Below, piece after piece: positions 43,737 to 53,100 of a DNA stretch of 64,000 nucleotides. Every line of letters begins with the position of its first letter. Within the stretch, counting starts at the first letter, position 1. A program made the position numbers and the translations under genes. Below the pieces are notes generated by a model, which worked only from the letters and a program-made list of their open reading frames with translations, was not told the DNA's origin and ran no database searches. This stretch comes from Caldimonas brevitalea (GTDB taxonomy: Bacteria; Pseudomonadota; Gammaproteobacteria; Burkholderiales; Burkholderiaceae_C). The DNA is taken from assembly GCF_001017435.1 (NCBI RefSeq), contig NZ_CP011371.1, positions 682,001 to 746,000 of the forward strand, written 5' to 3'.

Positions 43737-45229
43737 CCCGGGGGCACGCGCAGCCAGGGCAGACGGTCGCCGCCCTGGCGCGGCGGCGCAAGATGTGTGC
43801 TGGCCGTTCGCCGCCTGCGACGGCCCCCGCTGGAGACCCGCCCGTGTACCCCGACCCACCCTTAGCGCCCGAGCCCGCCCCCCCGCTGACGGAAGTCGGC
43901 CAGGCGCCGGAGCGCCTGGCAGGGCACAAAAATCTGCTGCAGCTGATCCAGTTGCGCTGGCTGGCGGTGGCCGGCCAGCTGGCCACCATCCTGACGGTGG
44001 AGTGGGCCCTGGACGTCGGCCTGCCGCTGGTCGAGATGCTGACCCTGCTCGGCGCCCTGGTGCTGTTCAACCTGGTCTGCTGGCTGCGCGGCCGGGCCGC
44101 CTGGGCCGTGAGCAACGGCGAGCTGTTCGCCGGTTTGCTGGTCGACGTCGCGGTGCTGACCGGTCAGCTCTTCTACGCCGGCGGCGTGACCAACCCGTTC
44201 ATCTATCTGTACCTGCTGCAGGTCGCGGTGGGCTCGGTGCTGCTCAAGTCGCGCTACACCTGGGCCATGGTGGGGCTGACGAGTGTGTGTTTCGTCGCGT
44301 TGACGCAGTGGTACCGGCCCCTGGTGCTGCCTGGCATGGGCTCGCCCGCCTTGTCTTCGCACTATGTCGGCGGGCTGTGGATCTGCTTCATGCTGAATGC
44401 CACGCTGCTGGTCATCTTCATCGGCCGCATCGGCCGCAACCTGCGCCAGCGCGACGCCCGCCTGGCCGATCTGCGCCAGCGCGCGGCCGAAGAGGAGCAC
44501 ATCGTGCGCATGGGGCTGCTGGCCTCGGGGGCCGCGCATGAACTGGGCACGCCGCTCGCGACGCTGTCGGTGATCCTCGGCGACTGGTCGCGCATGGCGC
44601 CCTTCGCTGCCGAGCCGGAGCTGCGCGAAGAGATCGAGGAGATGCAGGTGCAGCTGCAGCGCTGCAAGACCATCGTCAGCGGTATCCTGCTGTCGGCCGG
44701 CGAAGCGCGCGGCGATGCACCGGCCCAGACCACGCTGCATGCCTTCCTCGACGAACTGGTGGCGCAGTGGCGCAGCACCCGCCCGGTCGAAGAGCTCCGC
44801 TACGAACGCGAAGGTGTGCCCGACCTGCCGATCATCTCGGACTCGGCGCTCAAGCAGATGATCGGCAATGTGCTCGACAATGCGCTGGAAGCGAGCCCCG
44901 ACGCGCCGCTGAGCTTGCAGGTGCAGGCCGAAGACGGCACGCTGGTGCTGCGGGTGCAGGACCAGGGCCCCGGGTTCGCCGAGGCGATGCTGGCACGCTT
45001 CGGCAAGCCCTACCAGTCGAGCAAGGGCCGGCCCGGCGGCGGTCTGGGACTGTTCCTGTCGGTCAACGTGGCCCGCTCCCTGGGCGGGCAGATCGCGGCA
45101 CGCAACCTGCCCGAGGGCGGCGCCGAGGTGGTGATCCGCCTGCCACTGGCCGCGCTGGTGTCGACCCACAGCCATGGGCAGGTCGCGGCGGGGTGGCCAG
45201 GTGACGGAAGGAAGCCGGATGGAGCTTGA
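43733..45229 (+). CDS. regB: RegB/PrrB-type redox sensor histidine kinase
   Basis: 498 residues from GTG 43733, overlapping the SURF1 stop; ATG 43793 is an alternative. Six membrane helices carry the quinone-binding motif GGVTNPF (about 150-156) of RegB sensors. The H box reads ASGAAHELGTPLATLS with phospho-acceptor His269, followed by the N box NVLDNALEAS and G boxes DQGPGF and GGGLGLFLS. RegB senses the redox state of the quinone pool and phosphorylates RegA. Its place directly behind the quinol oxidase genes fits respiratory control. Confidence 0.92.
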   Translation: MTRGHAQPGQTVAALARRRKMCAGRSPPATAPAGDPPVYPDPPLAPEPAPPLTEVGQAPERLAGHKNLLQLIQLRWLAVAGQLATILTVEWALDVGLPLVEMLTLLGALVLFNLVCWLRGRAAWAVSNGELFAGLLVDVAVLTGQLFYAGGVTNPFIYLYLLQVAVGSVLLKSRYTWAMVGLTSVCFVALTQWYRPLVLPGMGSPALSSHYVGGLWICFMLNATLLVIFIGRIGRNLRQRDARLADLRQRAAEEEHIVRMGLLASGAAHELGTPLATLSVILGDWSRMAPFAAEPELREEIEEMQVQLQRCKTIVSGILLSAGEARGDAPAQTTLHAFLDELVAQWRSTRPVEELRYEREGVPDLPIISDSALKQMIGNVLDNALEASPDAPLSLQVQAEDGTLVLRVQDQGPGFAEAMLARFGKPYQSSKGRPGGGLGLFLSVNVARSLGGQIAARNLPEGGAEVVIRLPLAALVSTHSHGQVAAGWPGDGRKPDGA

Positions 45230-45755
45230 ACGCCAGTTGCTCATCGTCGAAGACGACGACGCCTTTGCCCGCACGTTGGTGCGGTCCTTCGAACGCCGCG
45301 GCTACCAGGTGCTGCGAGCGGCCAGCGTCGAGGATGTCAAGGCGCTGTTGCCCACCCACCAGCCAGGCTATGCAGTGGTGGACCTCAAGCTGGCGGGCGG
45401 GGGCTCGGGCCTCGCGTGTGTGCAGCTGCTGCATGCGCACGACCCGGACATGCTCATCGTGGTGCTGACCGGCTATGCCAGCATCGCCACCGCCGTCGAG
45501 GCCATCAAGCTGGGGGCGCGGCATTACCTGGCCAAGCCCGCCAACACCGACGATATCGAGGCGGCCTTTGCGCGTGCCGAAGGTGATGCCGAGGTGGAAC
45601 TGACGGAACGCACCACGTCGATCAAGACGCTCGAATGGGAGCGCATCCACGAGACGCTCGCGGCCACCGGCTTCAACATCTCGGAGACCGCGCGGCGTTT
45701 GGGCATGCACCGCCGCACCCTGGCGCGCAAGCTCGAGAAGCAGCGCATCAAATAA
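45219..45755 (+). CDS. regA: RegA/PrrA-type response regulator
   Basis: 178 residues from ATG 45219, overlapping the kinase gene by 11 bases. The receiver domain has acidic residues in IVEDDDAFARTL, phospho-acceptor Asp55 in VVDLKLAGG, and Lys in YLAKPANTDD. After a Pro-poor linker the C-terminal Fis-type helix-turn-helix reads FNISETARRLGMHRRTLARK, nearly identical in pattern to RegA/PrrA/ActR. It controls respiratory and energy genes in response to redox. Confidence 0.94.
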   Translation: MELERQLLIVEDDDAFARTLVRSFERRGYQVLRAASVEDVKALLPTHQPGYAVVDLKLAGGGSGLACVQLLHAHDPDMLIVVLTGYASIATAVEAIKLGARHYLAKPANTDDIEAAFARAEGDAEVELTERTTSIKTLEWERIHETLAATGFNISETARRLGMHRRTLARKLEKQRIK

Positions 45756-45794
45756 GGCCGGGGCGCAACCCGCCTGGCACCAAAGGCGCGTCTC

Positions 45795-47903
45795 TCAGTC
45801 GTGCAGCCGAACCCGCCCCATCGCCGGATCGGTGATGCTGTGGGTGCCGGTTTCGAGATGGCCGGCCAGCTGCTGGCGGAATTGCGCATCCCCTTCGACC
45901 GTCAGCACCAGGTCGTACCAGCCGTGCTGACGCTGCAGCCCCCAGCGCTTGACGGTCGGCTCGCCGGGCCGCAGCCGCTCCTCGACACGCTGGCCCGTGT
46001 ACTGATCCGCCATCTGCACCGTCAGTGCACGTGACGAGAGGTTGGTGACCATCAGCGCCAACGCGCAGCGCCCTGCGTCATAGAGGCAACGCACGCCGAG
46101 GCGGGCGTTGTGCTGCCCGCCCACCCCGCCACGGAAGGCACGCAGAAAGCCGTTGGGGCCGTACACCGCCAGGTCGTATTCGCTGGCCCCGGCGGACGCG
46201 ACGTCCCAGCTGCCCGACAGCAAACGCTGCGGCTCGACCGTGTACGTGCGGGGTGGGTGCGCCCCTTTGCCCGAGCGCACCTGGTACACGATGGCCGCCC
46301 GCCCGGTGTTGCCGAACTCCAGATGGAAGGTGCCCTGGAGCGGGTGGAGCCAACCATGCACATGCGGCACATAGGGCAGCGCCCGCGCAGGTCGCACGCC
46401 GCGCTCCTGCTCGGGCAGTCGCTGTTGGCGCGGCGCCGTCAAGGCGTAGTCGTCGTGCCGTTCCAGGTCGGAGGGTCGCAGGTTTTGCGTGTCGGGCAGC
46501 CGCACCGGGTGGGTTTCGCGCGCGCTGAAGTCGAAGGCCGACGTCAGGTCGCCCACCACCGCGCGCCGCCAGGGCGTGATGTTGGTTTCGACCAGGCCGG
46601 GGTGCTGGTCGGCGAAGCGCGCCTCCAGGAAGCGGATCAGCGAGGTGTGGTCGAACACCTCCGAGTTGACCCATCCACCTTTGCTCCAGGGGGAGACGAC
46701 CAGCATCGGCACGCGCATGCCGAGGCCATAGGGGGCCTTTGCGTGCACCGGGTCGCCGGGGTAGATCTCGTGGGTGGTGTCGACGGTGGACGCGCCGTGT
46801 GCGGACGACAACGGCGGCGTCGGCGGCACGACGTGGTCGAAGAAGCCGCCCTCCTCGTCGTAGTGGATGAACAGCACCGTCTTGCTGAAGACTTCCGGGT
46901 GGGATGCCAGGATGTCGATGACTTGCGAGAGGTACCACGCGCCGTAGTCGGCCGGAAAGTTCGGATGTTCGGTATACGCCTCAGGTGCGGCGATCCACGA
47001 GACTTGCGGCAGCCGGCCATGGCGCACGTCCTCTCGGAAGTCGTCGAGCAGCCGAGCCGGGTCGCGGCCCAGCGTCTCCACCCGGGTGCCGGTCTTGGCG
47101 CGGTCCGCCAGCGGCGTGCCGGGCTGGGCGTTCTGGTATTGATGGAAGTAGAGCAGCGAGTTGTCGCCGTAGTTGCCGATGTAGGGGTCGCGCGTCCAGC
47201 CCCAGGAACCGGCAGCGTTCAAGCCGACGCCGATGTCCTGGTACACCTTCCACGTGATGCCGGCGCGCTGCAGGCGCTCAGGGTAGGTCGACCAGTGGTA
47301 GCCCAGCTCGGCGTTGTCGATCACCGGCCCGCCCCCGGAGCCGTCGTTGCCGACCCAGCCCGACCACAGGTGGTAGCGGTTGGGGTCGGTGGGGCCCATC
47401 AGCGAGCAATGGTAGGCATCGCAGACCGTGAAGGCATCGGCCAGCGCGAAGTGGTAGGGGAGGTCCTGGCGGGTGTGGTAGGTCATCGCGACCGTGCCCT
47501 TGTGCGGCACCCAGCCGTCGTGCTGGCCGCCGTTCCATGCGGCGTGCGTGTCGTTCCAGCCGTGCGGCGGGTCCTGCAGAAAGGTCCGGCCGACGTCCTC
47601 GACCGGTGGGCGAAAGGGCAGCAGCTCGCCGCTGCCGTGCGGCTGGTACCAGACCGGCTTGCCCGATCGCAACTTGACGGCGCGTGGGTCGGCATAGCCG
47701 CGCACGCCGCGCAAGGTACCGAAATAGTGGTCGAACGACCGGTTCTCCTGCGTCAGGATGATGATGTGCTCGACATCCTTGAGGGTGCCGGTGCGGCGGT
47801 GGGCCGGCACGGCGAGGGCGCGCGCAATGCTGGGCGGCACCGCACCGGTCAGGGAGGCGGTTCCGATCAGCTTCAACAGGGCGCGGCGTTCGAGAGCGGT
47901 CAT
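45795..47903 (-). CDS. plcN: Phosphocholine-specific phospholipase C
   Basis: 702 residues from ATG 47903. It has a Tat signal (Arg6-Arg7 in ERRALLKLIG). The phosphoesterase domain starts with HIIILTQENRSFDHYFGTLRG and continues with conserved WHDTHAAWNGGQHDGWV-type and HYDEEGGFFDHVVPP motifs. Two C-terminal DUF756 repeats end the protein. It cleaves phosphatidylcholine-type lipids outside the cytoplasm and may scavenge phosphate or attack host membranes. Non-haemolytic versus haemolytic type cannot be decided from sequence alone. Confidence 0.93.
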   Translation of the reverse strand: MTALERRALLKLIGTASLTGAVPPSIARALAVPAHRRTGTLKDVEHIIILTQENRSFDHYFGTLRGVRGYADPRAVKLRSGKPVWYQPHGSGELLPFRPPVEDVGRTFLQDPPHGWNDTHAAWNGGQHDGWVPHKGTVAMTYHTRQDLPYHFALADAFTVCDAYHCSLMGPTDPNRYHLWSGWVGNDGSGGGPVIDNAELGYHWSTYPERLQRAGITWKVYQDIGVGLNAAGSWGWTRDPYIGNYGDNSLLYFHQYQNAQPGTPLADRAKTGTRVETLGRDPARLLDDFREDVRHGRLPQVSWIAAPEAYTEHPNFPADYGAWYLSQVIDILASHPEVFSKTVLFIHYDEEGGFFDHVVPPTPPLSSAHGASTVDTTHEIYPGDPVHAKAPYGLGMRVPMLVVSPWSKGGWVNSEVFDHTSLIRFLEARFADQHPGLVETNITPWRRAVVGDLTSAFDFSARETHPVRLPDTQNLRPSDLERHDDYALTAPRQQRLPEQERGVRPARALPYVPHVHGWLHPLQGTFHLEFGNTGRAAIVYQVRSGKGAHPPRTYTVEPQRLLSGSWDVASAGASEYDLAVYGPNGFLRAFRGGVGGQHNARLGVRCLYDAGRCALALMVTNLSSRALTVQMADQYTGQRVEERLRPGEPTVKRWGLQRQHGWYDLVLTVEGDAQFRQQLAGHLETGTHSITDPAMGRVRLHD

Positions 47904-48062
47904 GCTGTTCCTCCACGATGTGGAGGGTGACGCTAACGGCAGGAGATGACGTACTCATGTCATCCGCAGATGCCGCTGCGTCGATGCTGTGCGCTCGGTG
48001 TCATCGCGTGCGCGTTGCGCGCACGGCGGTTGGCGGCCAGGCCGCCGGCCTTCAAGGCGGTG

Positions 48063-48662
48063 TCACCCGAACAGCTTGGCCGCGGTCTTGGCCACCAGCT
48101 CACCTTGATGTCGAGCACCTGCCAGCTCGATCTCGCTGGGTTGCCGCGAGCCGTCGCCCGCGGCAATCGTGGTGGCACCGTAAGGCGCGCCGCCGACGAT
48201 CTCGGTCATGCTCATCTGACCTTGGTGGCTGTACGGCAAGCCGACGACGATCATGCCGAAGTGCAGCAGATTGGTGATGATCGAAAACAGCGTGGTTTCC
48301 TGGCCGCCGTGCTGACTGGCGGTGGACGTGAAGGCGGCCCCGACCTTGCCGTTCAGCGCGCCGCGCACCCACAGCCCACCGGTCTGGTCGAGGAAGGCCG
48401 CCATCTGCGAAGCGATGCGGCCATACCGGGTGGGCGAGCCGACGACGATCGCGTCGTAGGCCTCCAGCTCGGCGACCGTGGCGATCGGCGCCTTCTGGTC
48501 GAGCCTGAAGTGGGCGTTGCGGGCGATCTCCTCGGGCACGGTTTCGGGCACGCGTTTGACGTCCGCGGTGGCGCCGGTGCTGCGCGCGCCTTCGGCGAGG
48601 GCGTGCGCCAGCTGCTCCACGTGACCGTAGGACGAGTAATAGAGAACCAGGACTTTGGCCAT
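48063..48662 (-). CDS. wrbA: NAD(P)H:quinone oxidoreductase, WrbA type
   Basis: 199 residues from ATG 48662 with GGAG upstream; longer starts are not supported. Flavodoxin-like FMN motif [16 protein letters not shown], then [20 protein letters not shown] and [20 protein letters not shown], the WrbA signature. It reduces quinones by two electrons and protects against redox cycling. It is likely a single-gene unit. Confidence 0.95.
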   Translation of the reverse strand: MAKVLVLYYSSYGHVEQLAHALAEGARSTGATADVKRVPETVPEEIARNAHFRLDQKAPIATVAELEAYDAIVVGSPTRYGRIASQMAAFLDQTGGLWVRGALNGKVGAAFTSTASQHGGQETTLFSIITNLLHFGMIVVGLPYSHQGQMSMTEIVGGAPYGATTIAAGDGSRQPSEIELAGARHQGELVAKTAAKLFG

Positions 48663-48865
48663 TCTTCGACTCCGTTGCGCAGTGGGATGGAGGCTCGGTG
48701 CGAGCACTAGGGTCCTGCAGTGTTGAACGACCGACGTCGGCGCCGTGTATCGCCGCGTGACCGCGGCGGGCGCCGCAAGCGGTGGCTGAAGAAGTGCGCG
48801 CACGGGGTCGAGGCCGCTGCCGAACCTGGATGCCCGGCTCGACGTGGCGGGCGACACGCGCCGGC

Positions 48866-49096
48866 TCAGGCCAGGCCGTCTTGCTCCGCCGTCCTGGCGA
48901 TGGGCTTCAGCAGCTTTTGGCGCACCTGCTTGCCCTGCGTGGCCAACAACCGCATGTTGATGTCGTGGCGGTTCTCGGCCGACAGCGATTTCCATCGCTC
49001 GATCTCGCGGTCGGTGCGGCCACACCCTTTGCAGATCCCCCGCTTGTTGCTCTTGCACGTTCCGATGCAGGGACTGGCAGTGATCAAGATCGGCAT
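48866..49096 (-). CDS. DUF1289 protein (small Cys-rich)
   Basis: 76 residues. The motif [20 protein letters not shown] with four Cys, followed by [14 protein letters not shown], defines the DUF1289 family (about 60-80 residues). It probably binds a metal; its function is unknown. No clear operon partner. Confidence 0.88.
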   Translation of the reverse strand: MPILITASPCIGTCKSNKRGICKGCGRTDREIERWKSLSAENRHDINMRLLATQGKQVRQKLLKPIARTAEQDGLA

Positions 49097-49309
49097 GACA
49101 GAGGCAGGCGGCGTCGGTGCTGGGGGATAGCAGAGACGTCACTATGCCGCGCGGCGGCACGTCAGGGAAATTGATTCGCAGGATCGTGGCGATGCACCAC
49201 AGCTATACACCGCGCACGACGCTGGCCACCCGGTCACGGCCGGCGCCGCGGCCGCTCCAGGGCGCGGCGTGGTCCAGGGTGCCGAGCGGCAGGGCCTGGG
49301 CCGCCGCCG

Positions 49310-49774
49310 TCAATGCTGCTGCGAGCAGTCGTTGGCGGCACGCAGGCCCAAGCGCACTTCGGCGACCAACTCTTCAAAGCTTGCGGGCATCGCGTCGAAG
49401 CTCACGTCGCAGGTCTTGCGCCGTGCCGCCGCCTGCCGCAGCTGCCGCAGGTGCTCCAATGCGCTCGTCACGGCGGAGGACCAGGTGGTGTCGCGTGCTC
49501 GCATCTCCTGCGGCAAACAGGCGAGCAGCATCTCGAGCTTGGCCACGGCCTTGTCGAAGGTGGAGGCGGTGGTCAACGGCATCCAGTCCGCCGATGCGAG
49601 GAAGTCGGCGGCAGGTCGCAGTTGCGGCCGTTCGGCGCAGGCCGCCACGCGCACGTCGTCGAGCGCCTCTTCCGAGGGGAGCAGCGCGGCCCACACCGCT
49701 TTGCCGCTGGGATCCTCCCAAGACTCGAATGCAAAACCATGCTTTTTGATGAGGGCGTCAATTCTGTCAAACAT
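49310..49774 (-). CDS. Hypothetical protein (154 aa)
   Basis: 154 residues with predicted helices and no signal or membrane segments. It starts MFDRIDALIKKHGFAFESWE with a good AGGAG ribosome site upstream of 49774. No family recognised. Two Cys residues and a C-terminal His are present but form no known motif. Confidence 0.65.
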   Translation of the reverse strand: MFDRIDALIKKHGFAFESWEDPSGKAVWAALLPSEEALDDVRVAACAERPQLRPAADFLASADWMPLTTASTFDKAVAKLEMLLACLPQEMRARDTTWSSAVTSALEHLRQLRQAAARRKTCDVSFDAMPASFEELVAEVRLGLRAANDCSQQH

Positions 49775-50250
49775 GACCTAGCTCCTTTCCGGGCTGTTGC
49801 GACGTCGTGTAGACACTATGCGCGCCCCAAGCCAGATGGGCCTCCTGTACCTCTGCTCGGGGCCGGTCGCGGGAACGAGTTTTCGCTCTGAGGCGCGTCG
49901 ACGAACGACAAGCAAGAACGGGGCACACGGCGGCGGCGTCGACGGCCGGTTCGAAGGCACCGGCTGCGAGCCGCGCGTGCGGGCGGCCGGAAGCAACGGT
50001 TCCCGACGCCGACCGGGGCAGGCCGAGCCTGTCCTTCGCTCGTGGCACCTCAGTACGCAAACATATTTAGCGCTGTCTTAAACAGTTGTGTGAAAGCCCC
50101 ACCGCGGGTCACCCCATCGTCAGCAGGCCTGCTGTAGCAACCCTCCCGCAGGCAGGGGGCAGGAACTGCCAGGTGTAGGGGCGCCCCAAGCTGGGGGTGA
50201 GGGGCGTCGCTGCGGCCGACCCTGGTGCACGTCGCGCACGCGGCTGGCGC
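49775..50250. other. Gene-free stretch
   Basis: About 475 bases with no supported gene. Short frames on both strands have no recognisable protein. It contains the upstream region of the hypothetical gene at 49310 and the 3' side of the dehalogenase gene. Confidence 0.4.
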
Positions 50251-51147
50251 TTAGAGAAACCGCAGCAGTGCGTCCGCGGTCGCGCCGGGGGCTTCCTCCG
50301 GCACGAAGTGCCCGGCTGGCAAACGCACCGCCTGCACCTCGCCATTGCATTGCGCCTGCCACAGGGCCACCGGATCGAACAGGCGCTCGACCACGCCCCG
50401 CTCGCCTGTGATCAGTTGCAGTGGACAAGTGACACGTTGGCCTGCCGCACGTGACGCCCGATCGTGTTCCAGGTCGACGCCGGCACTGGCCCGGTAGTCT
50501 TCACAGATGGCGTGGAGCGACTCGGCCCGGCAGAAGCACCTTTCGTACTCTCCCAGCGCTTGCGACTCGAGGTGCGCCAGCCCCGTCGCTCCCCAGCCGC
50601 CCAGCGTCCAGTGCAGGTAGAAGCGCGGGTCGCCGCCCAGCATGCGCTCGGGCAGTGGCGTCGGCTGAATCAGGTGGAACCAGTGGTAGTAGGCGCTGGC
50701 AAAGCGCATGTCGGTGGACTCGTACATGTCGAGCGTGGGCGCGATGTCGATCACGCACAGCTTGGCAACCGCCTCAGGATGGTCGAGTGCCAGCCGATGC
50801 GCCACCCGTCCGCCGCGGTCGTGTCCGACCACCGAGAACCGGTCGTGTCCCAGCGAGCGCATCAGCCCGAGCATGTCGGCCGCCATGGTCCGCTTGCTGT
50901 AGGCGAGGTGGTCCCGGTCGCTGACGGGCGTATCGGTGTCGCCGTAGCCGCGCAGGTCGGGCATCACCAGCCAGAAGCGCTCGGCGAGGTGTCGTGCCAC
51001 CCGGTGCCACATCACATGCGTTTGCGGAAAACCGTGTAGCAGCAGCACCGGAGGCCCCTGCCGGTGCCCCCCGGTGCGAGCGTAGATGTGCAGCCCGCCG
51101 ACCTCGTGGTGGCGCGCCTCGAAACCGTCGAACCATCCGTCGTTCAT
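50251..51147 (-). CDS. Fluoroacetate dehalogenase-family hydrolase
   Basis: 298 residues from ATG 51147 with GAGGAG upstream. The active-site set of the well-studied Rhodopseudomonas fluoroacetate dehalogenase is present at the same numbers: nucleophile Asp110 (GHDRGGR), Arg111 and Arg114 for the carboxylate, Asp134 and His280 for the triad, and His155-Trp156 in the fluoride pocket. The Tyr of that pocket (219 there) is probably Tyr218 here. Such enzymes hydrolyse fluoroacetate to glycolate and fluoride; close relatives may prefer chloroacetate. It is cytoplasmic. No fluoride exporter gene is adjacent. Confidence 0.9.
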   Translation of the reverse strand: MNDGWFDGFEARHHEVGGLHIYARTGGHRQGPPVLLLHGFPQTHVMWHRVARHLAERFWLVMPDLRGYGDTDTPVSDRDHLAYSKRTMAADMLGLMRSLGHDRFSVVGHDRGGRVAHRLALDHPEAVAKLCVIDIAPTLDMYESTDMRFASAYYHWFHLIQPTPLPERMLGGDPRFYLHWTLGGWGATGLAHLESQALGEYERCFCRAESLHAICEDYRASAGVDLEHDRASRAAGQRVTCPLQLITGERGVVERLFDPVALWQAQCNGEVQAVRLPAGHFVPEEAPGATADALLRFL

Positions 51148-51527
51148 TGCTCGCTCCTCATCGATCCTGTGGGTCTTTTCATGGGGCGCGGCGCCTGGCC
51201 GCTGATGCTGTTCGCGCATGATGCCGCAGCGTCGGAGGCGGACGACCGTTGCCATGCACACCCCTGGCAAGTTGAGCAGCATGTGCTGTGTTGAGGGAAC
51301 CACCATCGTGTGCACCACGAGGCCCCGGAACGATCGCCGTGACATGCCAACGCCGTTGTCGCGCCGCTGCGATCACTGTGCTTGCGCCTGCTCACGATTG
51401 AGACACCCGCGACGCGGCAGCTCGCCCTTTGATGCTGGCCTCAGTCGCGAGGCGCACGTGGCCCAGCTGGATGGCGGGCCGTGCCGCCCGCGTTGTTGTC
51501 TCCCAGTCTTTGCGTGGAGGACGCTGC
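51148..51527. other. Intergenic region between dehalogenase and porin genes
   Basis: About 380 bases between divergent genes, with no supported gene. Promoters for both neighbours should lie here; I could not pick a clear consensus. Confidence 0.4.
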
Positions 51528-52853
51528 ATGAAGCACAACTGCCTTGGACCGTGGCCCGCCCGCCTGCTGCTGGCGTTGACAGTCGGGTGTCCGGCCTATG
51601 CCCAGCCGTCGCTCACCGTCTACGGCGAACTGGATCTGGCCGTGGACCGCACCCACAAGGAGGAAGGTGACGTCCAGGGGACCGTGTTCGGCCAGGCGGG
51701 GTCGATCCCGCTGCCCAACGCCGTGGCCTCGCCCGAGCAGTACCGCACCCGTGTCGTGTCGTCGCTGGCGACGTCCTCGGTACTCGGGCTCACCGGCCGC
51801 GAGCCGCTCGGCGGCGGCTACGCCGCGCGCTTCCAGATCGAGTCGAGTGTGCAGGGCGACCTGGGCGGCGCCGGCAACGACGGCCGATTTTTCAATCGCA
51901 GCGCCTGGGTCGGGCTCGACACACCCTATGGAGAGGTGCGGCTGGGCCGCCAGTCGTCCCCGATGCTGGCGGCGCTGTATCTGGTGAACATCGGCCCGCT
52001 CGGCGCCAGCAGCGTGATGGCCGCCGGGCTGTTGACCAACAACCTGCAGATGTACCAGGACAACCAGGTGCGCTATGTGTTGCGGCGCGGGCCATGGCTG
52101 GCGGTGCTCACAGCCTCTCCCAATGCGGGCGTGGGCAGCCGCATCAGCGCCGCGCGCTCACTACCGGGTCCGACCACCCCCGGGGCGACCGATGACACCG
52201 GCCAGGTGCTCGGCGGCGGCAGTGCCGGTGCGGAGTCGCCCGACGGGCGCGGTCGCACCCGTGGCGCGACCGCCGGCTACGTCACCGACCCGCTGACCGT
52301 GCTGCTCGCCTATCACCGCAACCGCTTCGGTGTGCCTTTGGGGCTGGCGTCGGCCACGGGCGAGTTCGTACCGCTGTTCCACCTGCACAGCTTCGGCGGG
52401 GTGATGCTGGCAGCGCGCTACGTGCTGCCGGCGGGTGGCCCGACGCTCGCGCTGACGCTGCACCGCGGCCACTTCCACGAGGCCGGCAGCGTGGACCCCA
52501 AGATCCGGACCTGGGCGCTGGGCCTCAAGCAGGCGGTCGGCCCCACGGAGTTGACGCTACAGCTGATGGACTCGCGCTTCACCAACTTCACCGGCGGGCG
52601 CGACCGCGGTGTGGTGCTCGGCGTCGACTACCTGCTGTCCAAACGCACCGCCTTGTATGCGCGCGCCGGCAGTCTGCAAGACCGGCGCGGCCGCCCCACT
52701 CAGGCCAGCGCGTCGCCGGTGACACTGGCCGGCGGCCCCACCACCTTGCTGGTGCCGCTCGGCACATACGAGTTTCCCAGCTTCGCCGGCGCCGGGCCGC
52801 ATGTGGGTGCGCGCACTTCGATCATCGCGATCGGCCTGCGGCATTTGTTCTGA
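51528..52853 (+). CDS. Gram-negative outer-membrane porin
   Basis: 441 residues from ATG 51528 with GGAGG upstream. Signal peptide ends near CPAYAQ, followed by the betaproteobacterial porin start SLTVYGELDLAVD. Typical segments: SVLGLTGREPLGGGYAARFQ, FNRSAWVGLDTPYGEVRLGR, and the terminal strand ending in Phe (IIAIGLRHLF). It would form a trimeric 16-strand barrel for small solutes. A Gly-rich loop near residues 210-245 is longer than usual. Confidence 0.92.
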   Translation: MKHNCLGPWPARLLLALTVGCPAYAQPSLTVYGELDLAVDRTHKEEGDVQGTVFGQAGSIPLPNAVASPEQYRTRVVSSLATSSVLGLTGREPLGGGYAARFQIESSVQGDLGGAGNDGRFFNRSAWVGLDTPYGEVRLGRQSSPMLAALYLVNIGPLGASSVMAAGLLTNNLQMYQDNQVRYVLRRGPWLAVLTASPNAGVGSRISAARSLPGPTTPGATDDTGQVLGGGSAGAESPDGRGRTRGATAGYVTDPLTVLLAYHRNRFGVPLGLASATGEFVPLFHLHSFGGVMLAARYVLPAGGPTLALTLHRGHFHEAGSVDPKIRTWALGLKQAVGPTELTLQLMDSRFTNFTGGRDRGVVLGVDYLLSKRTALYARAGSLQDRRGRPTQASASPVTLAGGPTTLLVPLGTYEFPSFAGAGPHVGARTSIIAIGLRHLF

Positions 52854-53100
52854 GCGGCACGTTGCGCCCTCCCGTGCGGCACCTGTGCACCTGCCCGGGA
52901 AACATCTGCTTCGCGCAAGTTGCAAACAGGTACTCCGCCCGCCGGTGCGGGCCCGGGACAATGGAAACGCTTCCGTTTGGAAGCGCGTGCCGGCCACAGG
53001 AAAGGCCGGGCCAGCCGCGGCGGCCGCATGCATCGGCGCCGGGGCGACACACGCCAGTACAACAACGAGCGCACCCTCTGGGTGGTGCCAGGAGATGACC

